In this document: positions 21,997 through 43,292 of the stretch, in pieces
Numbering within the stretch: position 1 is the first letter of the stretch
How the letters are laid out: each line of letters starts with the position of its first letter
DNA from: Paratinospora sagittata
Lineage: Eukaryota; Streptophyta; Magnoliopsida; Ranunculales; Menispermaceae
DNA length: 64,000 nt
Direction: 5' to 3'
NCBI GenBank assembly: GCA_035771175.1
Contig: CM069597.1
Location: forward strand, 44,155,224 to 44,219,223
Position numbers and translations under genes: made by a program
The notes under the pieces: generated by a model
Told to the model about the DNA's origin: nothing
The model's database searches: none
The model's input: the letters and a program-made list of their open reading frames with translations, nothing else

Positions 21997-24900
21997 CTAA
22001 AAGCCAGCCCACCCTGCAGGCTGAGAAGCCAATTTGCTTTCTACACTCTTTGTGGTGCTAGAGTGCTGGGAGTTACCTTGACTAGCTGTTCTGGATGTGT
22101 CCGAGGTGGATGGAACTGCAGTGAAACTGTCAGTGCCAAAACCCCAGTTGTCTGCTCCAGCATTCACAGCAGAAGCACCTTGTCGGTTCTGGTGGCCATT
22201 TGTAGTCCGAACTGATTTGGTGAAGTTATTCTTCAACAGAGGTTGGGGCTTGGTATCATCTGAGAATGCATGCCATGCCCTGGATTCGGGGCTTGTTGTA
22301 TTGTCGGCAAACATTCCTTGCTGGAATTCTAACATTGTTCCTTCAATCTTCTCCCTCTGTTGTCAGGGAAAATGAATTTCAAGTCCCATCACAATAAGAC
22401 AACGGAATTTTAAACTAAATCTAAAGTAACTAAGTCCAGAAACATAACAAAGGAAGAGGAAGGCAATCACTCGTATGGGGTGTACAATACCTGTGGAGTA
22501 CTAGACTGGCTGCCTCTAGTAACGTTTTGGTTCTTTGAAGCATCACTGTTTGGTGATGGAGTTCTAACAGCAAGGGCTTGCTTTAGTTCCTGGATTTCCT
22601 GCCTCTGTGACCGACAAATTGCAGTCAGCTTCTCATACTTGGCAGTTACCTCGTCCTTCTCTACATTGGTTTGCTTTAGCTGCTCCTTCAGTCTATCGAC
22701 TTCAGCCGATAAAGATTCTTCCCTACCTGATTTCTTACTATTCAAGGAATCAAGTTTACTAGTATCAAATTCAGCAACAAACGTATTGAATGCTTCATTC
22801 GAGAAAGTACTGTTCTCAGATTGGGACACTTTCGGTTTCTCCAAGGCACGGTTTATATCATCAGGGAAAAATCTTCTTGCAAAGCCCTCAGACGTACCAT
22901 CATCAAATTTCTTTTGAGTGTTTCCATGTCCACTCCTTTGAGGATGAGCTCGTATACTTGGCTCTCTTTGAGGGTTAGTGCGTTCAGTATGACGAAGGCT
23001 CTCTGGGCTCCGTCGGTCGTGCTTCAATGCAGCAATTTGGCTAATAGGTTCATCAACTACAGGTCCTCCCTTGTCTTCCATAACGCCCGAGTCATTTGCA
23101 TGTTGGGTAGACCAGAAGGCACCCAAAGGGCCACCACCTGCTTTTACAGATGGTGGCGGAACACTCTGTGGCTGTTCCTTGGATGAAGGTGGCGGCGGCG
23201 GTGGACTCCTACGAGGCATTGGGGCCCTTGAAGGATTTAAAATACCTACAAATAATAATAATAATAATAATAAATGTTTCAACATATTGACTTAAATCAA
23301 GAGGAATCACTAACTACTTTCAACTGGGCCATAGGCACAATGCCTTTACCCCCATCAGGTGCATCACTGGTAGCCAGCTGTACGTCAATTGCTCGGTCGG
23401 GTAAAGACTTCTGCAAGTTTTCAGGTAACTGCTCGTTAACACGAAACCAGACCTGCCAACATGAAAAATCTAGCATCAGTAAGCAGAAAATGAATGTTTC
23501 CTTGGACATGACTGCCATTTACATGGACAATCTAGAACTAACCTAGGTTCATGGAGATGAATGGCCAATCAAGCAAAGCTCTTGCCTGAGTGATATCTGG
23601 TCTGTCATCCGGAGACGCTTGAAGCATGTCTTTGATCAGATCCGTGATAGCAGAACTGTATTTTGGTAACTCTGGTATGCGGTAATTTCCATTTAGGATT
23701 TGCAGCTTTGATTCGCCATCAAAAGCAGATTTGAAGTAACAGATACGATAAAGGAGGCAACCAAGGGCCTGCAGAAGGACAACTTAACATCAGTCTCTGA
23801 ACAAATCTGATAAACTTCAATTTGCAGGAAACCAAAGCCTAATTTATATATTTTTCTTCCCCATATTTTTAGTTTTTCTTCCAGTCAGTGTGCAAAAGTC
23901 TTAGCTGCTCCTATTCCCATTGGTTCCTCAATTTATTTCAAATCTTTGCAGGAAGAGGAAACTGATCAATAGATTCATCATATAGCTTGAAAGGGTCAAC
24001 AACTCACCCAGATGTCCACCTTCTCATTTATAAGTTCTTTGCGAAACAGGTCCCACATCTGAGATCAAGCAAAACAAGTGAAAAACAGATGTCAAAACTT
24101 GATCGCAATGTACTTTAACCAGTCAATGGTCAAGAAGCAGATAAGAGTCATATGAGAGCAAGATCAAATCCTCATCCAACCTCAGGCGCTCTATAGGCAG
24201 GGGTTGTATGCTTTCTAATGTTGTCTTCTTCAATTCCCATTTCTTCAGGCCTTTCAAAGCGCTTGTGATTTGTTGAGGTACTTCCAAAATCACACAACTT
24301 CCACAATCCATCAGGCCCCAATAGAAGATTCTCAGCTTTCAAGTCTCTGAAAAAAATAACGAGGAAGAAAAAAAAATGCAAGAAATTTCTTGTCAGTAAC
24401 TTAAAGAAAGAAACTATTAAAGGCTGTTTACCTTAAAATGAATCTCTATTTGCAGTTGAGGTTTAAGCCCTAATTTAATATGCCAATATTTTTTGCTTAT
24501 TCTTCTAGAAGTTATACCTATACTTCAATAGTTCAGTTAGAGGTAGAAAAAAATAAAATATTAATCAAAAAAATAAATTTTATGATATCGCTGTAATTTT
24601 TTTAGAGGTTACAAGTAGAGTTAACAAACACCAACTATGGATTGAATTGACATCATGATATTCCAAAACTCCCCTATTTTCACATGAACGAAACACAAGA
24701 ATACATATGCAAACAATTAATATTAAAGTTTGCCGATACCAAATATGTGAATTCCCAAACTTCCCTACGGTAGATTTAAATGTAGCAATCCAAACAGAAT
24801 AGAATGATTACTTTAAAAAGTGATCTATGATCAATAGAGGCTAAAACTAAAGCTTCAGGACTTTTATTAGCTCCATTTCAACAGATACAAATATAGTAAC

Positions 24901-25669
24901 AGCTTTAATTAAATATTCAATTTCAAGCAGTGCAATTATCAAATGAAAGAGAACCTAATAAATGTTCCCAATCAGCTTCACCAGTCACTAAACATATATA
25001 AGTTTACACGAACTTCACATTACAGAACTACAATATTCAAGTTCCATCAAGAAATTCTTAAATATCCGACACCACGTGACTGGCTCCATTAAAAGAACAT
25101 AAACATAACGAGCAAAGAGCTGAACCATCGAAAATTCAAATTTCAGATCTGAAACCAGACAGAAAGGTTAACACCATAGAAGAGTTGAGCATCCAACATC
25201 ATTACCTGTGAGCAATTGGTGGGGACAGGCAGTGCATGGCAAAAACTGCATTACATACATCCCTGAAAATTGAAAGGATCTGCTTCTCCTCAAAGTACCC
25301 AGATCCTCTGCTCTCCAGCACATTAACCAGTGATTTCTCACAGAATTCCATCACAAGAAATGCTTCCTTTGTCCGTCCCATATCCAAAATGGTATGAGCA
25401 AGAAGAGGAACAACATTAGGATGCCCTCTAAGAGATTTCATCACAGAGATCTCCTTCATCACGAGATCCAGGGATTCCTCATCGTTACAAATGATATGCT
25501 TTAAAGCATACTGTTTGGAAGGATGCATAACATCACGGGCAACATAAACACAGGAGAACCCTCCTTCAGCAACAGCATTGCGGATTTGAATCTTTAAACT
25601 TCCAACGTCCATGACACGACCATCAAGCCCAGCCTGTTCTTTTTGCATGAAAGGCTTGAACTTCCACAT
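21997..25669 (-). CDS. NAK/AAK1-type Ser/Thr protein kinase
   Basis: Seven coding exons, minus strand: 25206-25669, 24181-24346, 24008-24058, 23586-23768, 23311-23452, 22491-23245 and 21997-22356, joining in phase to 706 residues. The start is supported by in-frame TGA codons just upstream of the ATG. The kinase domain fills about residues 25-300: glycine loop 'AEGGFSCVYVARD', 'YALKH' lysine, catalytic 'HRDLKAEN' (154-161), 'DFG' (174-176) and 'APE' (208-210). These match the Numb-associated kinase family (AAK1/GAK), which phosphorylates clathrin adaptors; a role in vesicle traffic is inferred. The C-terminal half is Pro/Ser-rich with a coiled coil at about 510-560 and no recognised domain. 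The intron at 23453-23585 needs a GC donor, and the donor after 23311 is weak (A|GTGATT), so exon 5 is the least certain. Confidence 0.88.
23453..23585 (-). other. Probable GC-AG intron in the kinase gene
   Basis: Exon 4 ends ..ACT CAG followed by GCAAGAGC, and exon 5 opens GTCTGG after TTGGCAG. Joining there keeps phase and gives the family-typical 'DITQ|VWFRVNEQLP'. The next GT downstream would shift the frame to an early stop. CAG|GCAAG matches the known GC-donor consensus. Confidence 0.75.
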
Positions 25670-26992
25670 GGTTCAATAATGTCAAAAAGACCTGCACTTT
25701 CTGAGAGATAAATAATGTTACACTGACCCAAGACCCAAGACAAGAGACAAAGACAATCTATCGAAGCTTTATATAAACCTTACAACAGAGATAATAGCTA
25801 ATTAGCTATAGCTTAGCCTCTTTGTTTAAGCACATCTCAGCCTTGAATCTGTAAATAACCTCATTTTCATGATTACAGACCTCAATCATAGTACTACCAA
25901 AACAAAGAAAAAACTAGTAGATCTGTCCATTGGAGATCGAACACTTGAGAAAAAAGTCATACTAAAGGAAATGTTTTCTCGTAGTATTCTTTTCAGCCTA
26001 TCAGTGATCTACTAGATACTTTGAGCAGCAGATTCATAAGGATACTCCATAATTCTGGATTTTACTAGAATGAATGAGTCCTTAATCCCAGGGCTATAGC
26101 CACTCGGATCAATCTTAAATCCAAATTATTACCAAATTAATGACCCGGGGGAATAAAAAACTTGATGACTGTAAGACATCAGATTCATTAATGCAGTAAA
26201 TCTTTGTACGCCAAACTTTTAACTATAACTAGTTATCCGAAATTTAGTTAGTAATCATAATCTAGTAGCTAGATCCGAGGCTTCATGCAACCGAAAATCA
26301 GAACACCACGACAAATCTAACATTCGATCGTTTCCAGAACCATCAAAATAGCTTCCAACTCCATAATCTCTTCGATCCAACAATACGATAAACACAACAA
26401 ATAGCTGAATCCATAAGCTCGAAAGCGCAAGAAACAAGAAATAAAAAAAAACGGAGATAGAGAGATTAGTACCTTGACTTTACGAAGACCAGCTACAAAA
26501 ACACGCTCACAGAGAAAAACTTCAACCTCGCAAAATCTGTAACAATCATCAAAGATCCAAAATTATAACAAAATAGAAGACCTCAACTACTAACAAATCA
26601 TTAAAAAATATATAAAAAAAAAAAAAACAAATCCAAACAAACAACAGATCAATCACCTAGCTCTAATCTCTTCAGAAAACACAGATTCAACAAGCAAAAA
26701 CGCTAAAAAAAACACACAGAGAGTGAGAGAGAGATTCAAGAACAAGAAGAAATCAAAACACGCGCACCTGCGCGATCTGAACAATTGACAATCGAACGCG
26801 TGTAATAGAAACGAGATCTGAATCTGATACGAAAGATCCTTTGAGGTTTTCTCGCGTCTTGGGAATCGAAGCTTTGAGAAGAAGACGAAGCAAATGAGGA
26901 AAGCGAGGACAGGAAAGGAATTTTAGGAGATTGAAAGAGAGAGAGAGAGAGAGGAAGGAGTGAGGAAGCAACGCGGCAAAAACGAATAAGAG
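25670..26992 (-). other. 5' untranslated region and leader introns of the kinase gene
   Basis: On the minus strand a CT-rich leader starts about 26963. A good donor lies at 26767 (GCGCAG|GTGCGC), another candidate at 26472 (GTCAAG|GTACTA), and an acceptor (GTGCAG) opens the start-codon exon at 25691. The leader therefore seems to be spliced, possibly in alternative forms. The GA-rich run at 26936-26953 would read as a CT-rich tract in the leader. Confidence 0.6.
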
Positions 26993-27000
26993 TATTTATA
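26993..27000 (-). promoter_or_regulatory. TATA box of the kinase gene
   Basis: Minus-strand TATAAATA, about 25-35 bases upstream of the CT-rich leader region. The position and orientation fit the kinase gene's first exon. Confidence 0.6.
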
Positions 27001-27515
27001 GTGTGTAAAGAGAAGAAAGGCAAAGCCCATCCGCCGAGCTTTGCGGTCGTCAGTACTGCTTCTTTTCTTCACCAGGAGGAGAGTTGGGGGGTATAGATCT
27101 GGTACTCTTAATTTGGAGATCTAACTCTCAATCCAAACTCCATTTGGTCCGCACTATCTTTTACACATAAAATTAAAATAATAATAATACTTTGTTTTTT
27201 ACATTTTTATATTGGTAGAAAGTCTCAAATCATTTCTCAAACATTATTCAAAATTAAATATTTTTAATTTAATTAAAGATGTGATATTAACTACCCCTTA
27301 CTTAAAAGTCAGAATGAAAATGTTATATTAATTAAAAAGATTGATCAAAATTAACAAAAGTTCTGTAAAGTGGAGGTTAGAGAAAGATTTTAACAAAAGA
27401 GGCTTTAAAAAAGTGGCTTAGAAAAATAGAAGGAAACTCTTTGCAAATAATTATTACCATCCGTTTATAATTTTATAGTACTTTTAGACATACCCACCAA
27501 AATTATATATAATTT

Positions 27516-27547
<32 letters not shown>

Positions 27548-27914
27548 GGCGCCCATTTTTGGGATTTTTTTTTTTTAATGAGGTGGGTGGGGAAAACACA
27601 ATCTCTCCATTTTTCTGGATAAGGATTTTAATTTTTTTTTTTTTCTTCAAAATAAGATTCTTTAACTTTAAGTGAAAGGGAAGAAAGGAACATGGACAAA
27701 GAAGTCAGGGCTTGAAAGGAACTTCTCTCACGAGCAAAGACAATATTGGATACAAAAACACCCACCAAATACAGAAGCTATCAGCCTTTTGATATTTCAT
27801 TTTCTTTCTAGTACTAATGGGTCCTACTCTCACCCCATGAGAATGAAACCCAACATGTGCATCTTGTTCCTCCATTTATATCATGTACTCTATATATATA
27901 TATATTCGATATTT

Positions 27915-28110
27915 ATCATGTAATCGAGAGGTTCCGAGTTCGAGCCACATTTCCTTGTTTCCTCTTTAAGGTATATACGAGCCCGAACAGATAATTTTTC
28001 TGGGGTTTCAGGGGGTGCCCTCTTTACGGGCTAAAAACTTGCACTCCATTAGAATTAGTCGGACGTGCGCAAGTTAGCCCAGATACTCAAGTTTTCAAAT
28101 TAAAAATAAA
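27915..28110 (+). mobile_element. tRNA-derived SINE
   Basis: Box B is clear at 27936-27946 (GAGTTCGAGCC). The body contains GGGGTGCCCTCTTTACGGGC and ends with GGACGTGCGCAAGTTAGCCC then CAGATACTC, followed by an A-rich tail. This 3' end is a motif I recognise from plant SINEs. The 5' head seems shortened by a TA-rich stretch. Relatives in this window: 15765-15965 (minus) and the partial tail at 28185-28230. Confidence 0.65.
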
Positions 28111-28115
28111 AAATA

Positions 28116-28320
28116 AAAAAATGGTAAGAGTTATCTCCGTACAATCAAGTAGTAATAGGTTAGATTTATGAAAAATCCTGCAAAGGTGAGCGCAAGCTGG
28201 CCCGGATACCCAGATCTTTAAATAGAAAAATTAATAATAATAAAAAATGGTAAGAGTTGTCTCCGATCAAGTAGTAATAGGTTAGATTTATGAAAAACCC
28301 AGCAAAGGAGAGAACATTTA
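28116..28320 (+). repeat. Tandem duplication of a SINE tail and its flank
   Basis: Two copies of a ~75-bp unit starting AATGGTAAGAGTT and running through AATAGGTTAGATTTATGAAAA to GCAAAGG occur at about 28119-28190 and 28246-28312. Between them lies a second SINE 3' end (GCGCAAGCTGGCCCGGATACC). The structure suggests a local duplication of SINE tail plus flank after insertion. Confidence 0.65.
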
Positions 28321-28705
28321 TAATAATCCACCAAATGACCAAACACAAACATAGTTATCATTAATCCAAAGACTAATTGGTTACATGTATATGAAGTTTA
28401 TAAATCCAATTGATATTCAAAAATCAAAATTTAAATACCCTAAAACTCAACAACTAAAGGGAAACAAATGACAACACACCAACCAAAACATCACCATTAA
28501 TCAAAGACCCACCTCAACCATTACCACTCAAACCAAAACCACATTTTTCAAAACAACTCATGACCATAACAAAACCAAACTAGCTAGAGCTATTAACTCA
28601 TGAACCACCACAAATTATGAAAAAAGAAAAAAGAAAAAAAAGGTATTTTTTTATGTATATGTGTGTATATAATGTATATCATCTCCCAATATACCCAATA
28701 TTCGT

Positions 28706-28906
28706 CTACTTAATTGTAGAGCAGTAGGGTTTAGCCTTACAGGTCCTTTTGTTATGTCCTGTGACTCCGCAAATGCCGCATCTATTATGCCAAGTAGGCT
28801 TGGCCACATATTTCTCGTCTTATTCATCTTTACTCTTCCTCATCATCTTAATATTGCTCTTCCTCCTCAACTTTTCTGATTCCGAGTCAGAGCTATCGCT
28901 TGATTC
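28706..28906 (-). pseudogene. Zinc-knuckle gene fragment
   Basis: On the minus strand a 67-codon stretch from 28906 to a TAG at 28706 encodes an acidic Ser-rich segment ('[15 protein letters not shown]'), then an in-frame TAA, then a CCHC zinc knuckle 'CGICGVTGHNKRTC' (CX2CX4HX4C) and a short tail. An acceptor-like AATAG precedes it, so it looks like a terminal exon. Such knuckles occur in plant transposases of the MuDR/FAR1 type and in RNA-binding proteins; I cannot tell which. The in-frame stop and lack of further exons suggest a dead fragment. Confidence 0.55.
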
Positions 28907-29167
28907 CTATTGAACAACCACGATTTGGATCGGAAAGCAGATAAAAGTCATTAGCAGGCTCCTCAGCATGGGGTATAAAGCTGCGGCAGCGGTGAATTTG
29001 AGTAAGATAAGTATAGTTAACACTGAACAATGAAGGAAAAGAATAGGCAAAATTACGTTTGGAATATTTGCATGAGGTTTAAGGGTTTTTTAATTCTCAT
29101 GCTTTTTATTTTATAGGGCACAAAAAAAGATGAGAAAAACAAATCACGAAACATTTGTCCTTGGTTT

Positions 29168-30063
29168 TGTTAGTGCAAAATCTGATCAACACCAAGTAGA
29201 TAAACACGTGTATGAGATGATCGAATCTGGAAGCGTGACCTCTCCTGCTCCGACAAAGGTTTATCAGCTAGATCTTAGAATATGAGATAAAGAAATAGGT
29301 CTATCGTAAGAAACACCAGTGTGGTGCCAGCCAAAGATCTTCTGATGCCTAAGTTAGAACTTGCTCTAGATTGTAGCAATAACTCTTGTAGAAAGTTGTT
29401 CGTACCTTATGAGGAGGGTTGTAGGTTTTATTTATAGAGGAGGTCCTCTGACCGGAGTGGTTGAATGCTCAGTAGGCATGTGCTACGTATCGTCTCGTCG
29501 TTGGTCGAAATGAGCTGGATGAGCTCATTTATTACGGGCTAGTCTTTGAGAAGGAATCTTATCCCGTCTTGAATGATCCTTATCTTCCTAGTTCGTCTCC
29601 GTCTCGGATGATTCCTATTTTCCTAGTTCGTTTTGGAGGAGTTTCGTCCCGTCTCTATGTCGAAGTGTATGTTTGATACTTACAGCTATTCCAGATTCCT
29701 TGGGATATGACGTGTTGGGAATGACTTTCATATCTTCTCAATCTCGTCTGGAATGATCAGCTCGGTACAAGGTCAAGCTGCCAACTTGAGCAGAACTACA
29801 CTGAGCTAGGCTAGGCCGAGCTATCATTACCATCGTGTTTTCGGGATTTTCGTAAACATCATCTCTCTAGCTCGGCTCGGACGATTTTCCTTGGTTGGGT
29901 CAGATCTGGTCCGACCTAGCTGATCTGTCGGTCGCATCATCGTACGCGACTTTTACTCCGCCACCTCAACTCGCCAGCTCATTCACGTGACTTATACTTT
30001 CTTTAATGTCAGGTCGGCTCTGCTAATGTCCAGGTTAGCTCATGCCGAGATGAACATCCAACA
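29168..30063 (-). mobile_element. Solo LTR (896 bp) with GGTTT target duplication
   Basis: The block starts TGTTAGTGC and ends CATCCAACA (TG..CA ends, with TGTTRG inverted termini) and is flanked by the perfect 5-bp repeat GGTTT (29163-29167 and 30064-30068). It is markedly richer in GC than its surroundings. On the minus strand a TATAAATA lies near 29433-29440, in a proper place for an LTR promoter, which suggests minus orientation. No internal coding region accompanies it. It is best explained as a solo LTR left by recombination between two LTRs. The superfamily is not determined. Confidence 0.82.
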
Positions 30064-30924
30064 GGTTTTCAAGTCATACCATATATATTTATTTGGAGCC
30101 AAAAACTACAACAAGCATGTTACTCTAAAAATCACAATATAGATTTCTATAATTTTCAAACATCATGTATATATTCTCTTATTTACTATATTTTCTAACA
30201 AATATCATGTAAAGACAATTTATAAAACATTCAAACTTCCACCCAAGATTTTATGAACATTGTATTAGAAAACTTAAAAAAAAAAAAAAAAATCTTCTAG
30301 TTTGAAATTCATACCTTTTCTCCTTTTCTTAGCTGGGATCTTCCTGTCCATCGTTCTGGACCTTTCAAGGCCTACATGCTCGGCTAATAGAGATTAATTT
30401 GTTGTACATTTCTAATATATAGCATGGTTTTGAATGCTTCTTTTTCCTCAAAAAAAATAAAAATAAAAATCCATTTAGTTGTAATTACTTGAATTCATAT
30501 ATACTAAGTTACATTATAGTTCACTATTACCAATTTAACCAAATTTACAACTAGTGTAGTTTTCAATAAAAAAAACTCTAGAAGACAGGTCATTAGGGCT
30601 CATCTCCTTACTCTAGTTTATCTTTAGATCTAATTATTTGTAAGGAACTTATTATATATCTAATTCTTTTACTTTTTATTGTTTTTTTCAACTTTTCTCA
30701 TCAATCATCTTAAGACTATTAAGGTAAAAAAAAAAAAAACAAAAAGACTATTTTTGTCGTGATGAATGCCTTGTATGTTTGCAATTCTACGTAATATAAT
30801 ATAAATTGACAAAAAAACCCTCCTCTATGCAACAAATGAATACATCTTTGGAGAAAAGACTAATAAAAAAACTAAATACTCACATAAAGTACTAAATTAG
30901 AGTCTTTAGACTAACTTGAAAAGT

Positions 30925-31120
30925 TTGGTGTTAGTTGCGAAACAAGGTATAAGTTGTGATTAAAGGACAACATTTCGATTTCGAGTCCGAGTTCATACTC
31001 ACGCTTATGCGCCTACTCTTGAAAAGAACTGCCCAATACCGCATACCATTCCCGACTCCAGAATAATCTCGCCCTTGCAAAAGGGTTAAAGATAAAAAAA
31101 ATAAAAATAAAAAAAAAAGA
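30925..31120 (+). mobile_element. SINE-like element with A-rich tail
   Basis: A GC-richer block with box-B-like TTTCGAGTCCGAGTTC near 30977-30992, ending GCCCTTGCAAAAGGGTTAAAG before a long A-rich tail at 31092-31121. The A-tail and box B favour a SINE. The 5' end is not defined. Confidence 0.45.
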
Positions 31121-32106
31121 TAAATATCAATGTTCTAAAATTATAAAGAGCTTTTTAATTCTTATCCCAATATATATATCTTTTCAATATTTACTAGTAA
31201 AATATTATTTGTTTTTTCATGTTTTTTTACTTCATCAAGGCCTTAATTAGAGAAAAAAAGGAAAGAAATCTTTAGAAGATTCTTACAAATCTTTCCCAAG
31301 ATTCATCCGATTAGATTATTTTGGTGGACTTTAATTAGATGTCAATTAAATGAAATATACCTTAGAAGAATACAAACAGATAAGATCGAACATATTTTTG
31401 AAACTGAAATGTTCCAACAACTTTGAGAAATTTTGTGAATAAATAAATGTGTGCATTTTCGAAATTTAATTAATCTTCAAAAATGTTTGTTTTCTTTATT
31501 ATTGACACGTGTTTTTTTTTCCGTTACATTTCCCTTATATATCAAAACATGTCAGAAACAATAGAACTACGAAATGTTGATTATGATATATATTGCAACA
31601 AAATCAAATATAATGAAATCCTAAATGCCAAAAAAACAAAGGAATTTTTTTTACCTATTTTGAGGGATTACACGCAATACGTGTAAGTTTAAACGCATGG
31701 CATTGCTCAAGTTTATCTTTCAAATAAACAATATATAACTATAAAAAAAAAAAATATTAACGTAAGTTTTGATATATTAATTATATATTTGCATTAAAAA
31801 GAATAGAATTTAGGAAAAAAAACATAAAATTAGACTATTGTTAAAAAGTATAGGTAATGCACAAAAATAAGTACAATATCATCCAGCTATAGATGAACTA
31901 TAAATAGATATGGAAATAATATAGGAATATGGGAATAAATAGTTCTAAAAGAGCTCTAGAAGTATGTTTTGTCTTAGAAACACAACTCCAAAGTGTAATA
32001 ACCTAATAATTACCCAGTGCTAAGGAGATACAGTGAACATACATGCTTCATAAGCTTAGTTTAATAGGTCTAATAACAATGAGATACTTGTGACTGACTA
32101 TTCATA

Positions 32107-32137
<31 letters not shown>

Positions 32138-32179
32138 GTAAAATAAAAACTACATCATTTAATCCACTACCAGGAAAAT

Positions 32180-32300
32180 AGAACATTCAACTCAACTCAA
32201 CTCAATTTATCACAACAATATTCTAACTATATAGGATCGGCTACATAAATTTGTTTCCTCCATTCTATTCTATGAAGAGCTAAGTAAACAGTTATAAGCT
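32180..32300 (-). mobile_element. RTE-type LINE 3' end fragment
   Basis: The stretch GGATCGGCTACATAAATTTG then TTTCCTCCATTCTATTC is the same terminal block seen repeatedly at about 36260, 37270, 38015 and 38860 inside the SelO intron, where it is attached to reverse-transcriptase remnants. Confidence 0.5.
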
Positions 32301-32722
32301 GAAGAAGCAATATTCCTTTGTGCACAAATATATTGCTCTACTTCTTTCTGTATGGCAAAAGCTTGCCCTAGGCTGAGAGAACTGGCTACACTAACAGATC
32401 TTTGTATTCATAATCTTTAGTGTGCAAGGGTTCGATCTAGGAAGTGTTACATACCCATCTAGATTTTGATCTTACATAAAATGGTTCTTGGAGGAAGAAA
32501 ACAGGCAGCAGTTTTTGTGCTTCTCCCCAAGGAGCACAAAAATAAAAATTATCCAACTGCAAAAGCTGAGTTAGACTCTAGAACAATCAATCTGGATAAA
32601 AATAAAATAAAAAATCCTTCTATATCTTTTTTTGTGTGGGTGGGTAGTAACTGAAATTAACTATTATGTACAACAGAAGTTACATAATTTTTAAGTTATA
32701 GGTAATTGAGCATGCAATCTAT

Positions 32723-42493
<9,771 letters not shown>

Positions 42494-42698
42494 TGCTATT
42501 GTGTCTCCGTTTTCTTTTTCTCTCTGTTTTTTTTTTTTTAGCTATTTTTTTTTTTTTATCTTTTGTTTTCGATGTTTAAAAGGAGCGAGAGTTCTCTGTT
42601 TAATGGAGTTGGGGCTGTGTTGTCGATGAGAGTTTTATTGGTTGCCACGTAGCGCGATTGTTGCCTTAGAGTGTTTTGTTTTGTCATGTGTCTATGAT
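42494..42698 (-). promoter_or_regulatory. SelO promoter and 5' leader region
   Basis: Only 205 bases separate the SelO start codon from the edge of the TIR element at 42699. On the minus strand the stretch is purine-rich (GA/AAAA runs near 42505-42570). No clear TATA box was found; the core promoter must lie here or inside the element. Confidence 0.45.
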
Positions 42699-42872
42699 GG
42701 ACTTTTTACATGATTACCCTTCAAAAAAAAAAAAATTTCACAAATACCATCTCCTAAAAAATAATGTCACATTTGCCACATTTTACTGTTCACTGCACAG
42801 TCAGCAAGCCAAATATGCGCCACGTCGGCGCGGAGGTGGAATTTTTTTAAGTAGAAGGGAAGGCGTCTTTTT
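42699..42872 (+). repeat. Left terminal inverted repeat
   Basis: Shares with the right arm the blocks AATTTCACAAATACCATC, GTCACATTTGCCACATTT, ATGCGCCACGTCGGCGCGG and AGGTGGAATTTTTTTAAGT in the same order. Confidence 0.85.
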
Positions 42873-42901
42873 CCCTTCACTATTTTTTTTTTTTTAAAGC
42901 G

Positions 42902-43107
42902 GAAGAGAAGGCGTCTTTTAAAAAGACGTCTTCTCTTCAAATCTTTCTTTTTTTAAATTAAAGGGAAGGCGTCTTTTCAAAAGACGCCTTCCCTTTAATT
43001 TTTTTTTTTTTTGGTCTTCTGACTTTCACACCTTCTCTCTCCGCATTTCAAATCTTTCTTTTTTTAAACTAAAGGGAATGCGTCTTTTGAAAAGACGCCT
43101 TCCCTTT
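42902..43107. repeat. Array of palindromic hairpins inside the left arm
   Basis: Three palindromes in ~200 bp, each built on GGGAAGGCGTCTTTT and its complement: 42902-42938 (one mismatch), 42955-43001 (perfect 23-bp arms around a single C at 42978), and 43071-43107 (one mismatch, centre G at 43089). Units two and three lie in a ~112-bp tandem duplication that also repeats CACCTTCTCTCTCCGCATT. Confidence 0.85.
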
Positions 43108-43292
43108 AATTTTTTTTTTTTTTGGGTCTTCTTTCACACCTTCTCTCTCCGCATTCAGCACCTTCTCTCTCCGCATTCAGCACGTTACGTTTTCTCTCTC
43201 TGAATGTTTCAATTTTCAAAATCAAAGAGATCGGTTATTCACAACAGAAATTAAGAGAAAAAGCTTGGTGTCATTAAGAATTTATTCATGGA

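Larger units (their letters stand above)
27001..29162. other. Spacer with SINE remnants and a gene fragment
   Basis: AT-rich spacer upstream of the kinase promoter. It contains TA/TG simple repeats near 27515-27548, a SINE (27915-28110), a tandem duplication of its 3' flank (28116-28320), and a zinc-knuckle coding remnant (28706-28906). The stretch 28360-28680 shows no identifiable feature. Confidence 0.5.
30069..32722. other. Spacer downstream of the SelO gene
   Basis: AT-rich. It contains a SINE-like block (30925-31110), poly-A and (ATA)n runs near 32107-32130, and an RTE-LINE 3' end (32180-32300). The SelO 3' untranslated region lies just below 32723. Frames at 31483-31686 and 32466-32654 show no domain. 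Confidence 0.5.

Noticed and set aside
23241..23275. Leu-rich N-terminus that looks like a signal peptide (frame starting 23285, minus)
   Set aside because: It is a translated (AAT)n repeat within a kinase intron, before the true exon 6 acceptor.
22467..23295. Plus-strand frames (22480-22917, 22821-23186, 23071-23295) opposite the kinase tail
   Set aside because: They are antisense shadows of kinase exon 6; the minus strand has the phased splice sites and family sequence.
42902..43107. CRISPR-like array of repeats
   Set aside because: The repeats are internal palindromes of a plant transposon arm with T-runs between them, in a nuclear plant genome, with no spacers of constant size or cas genes.
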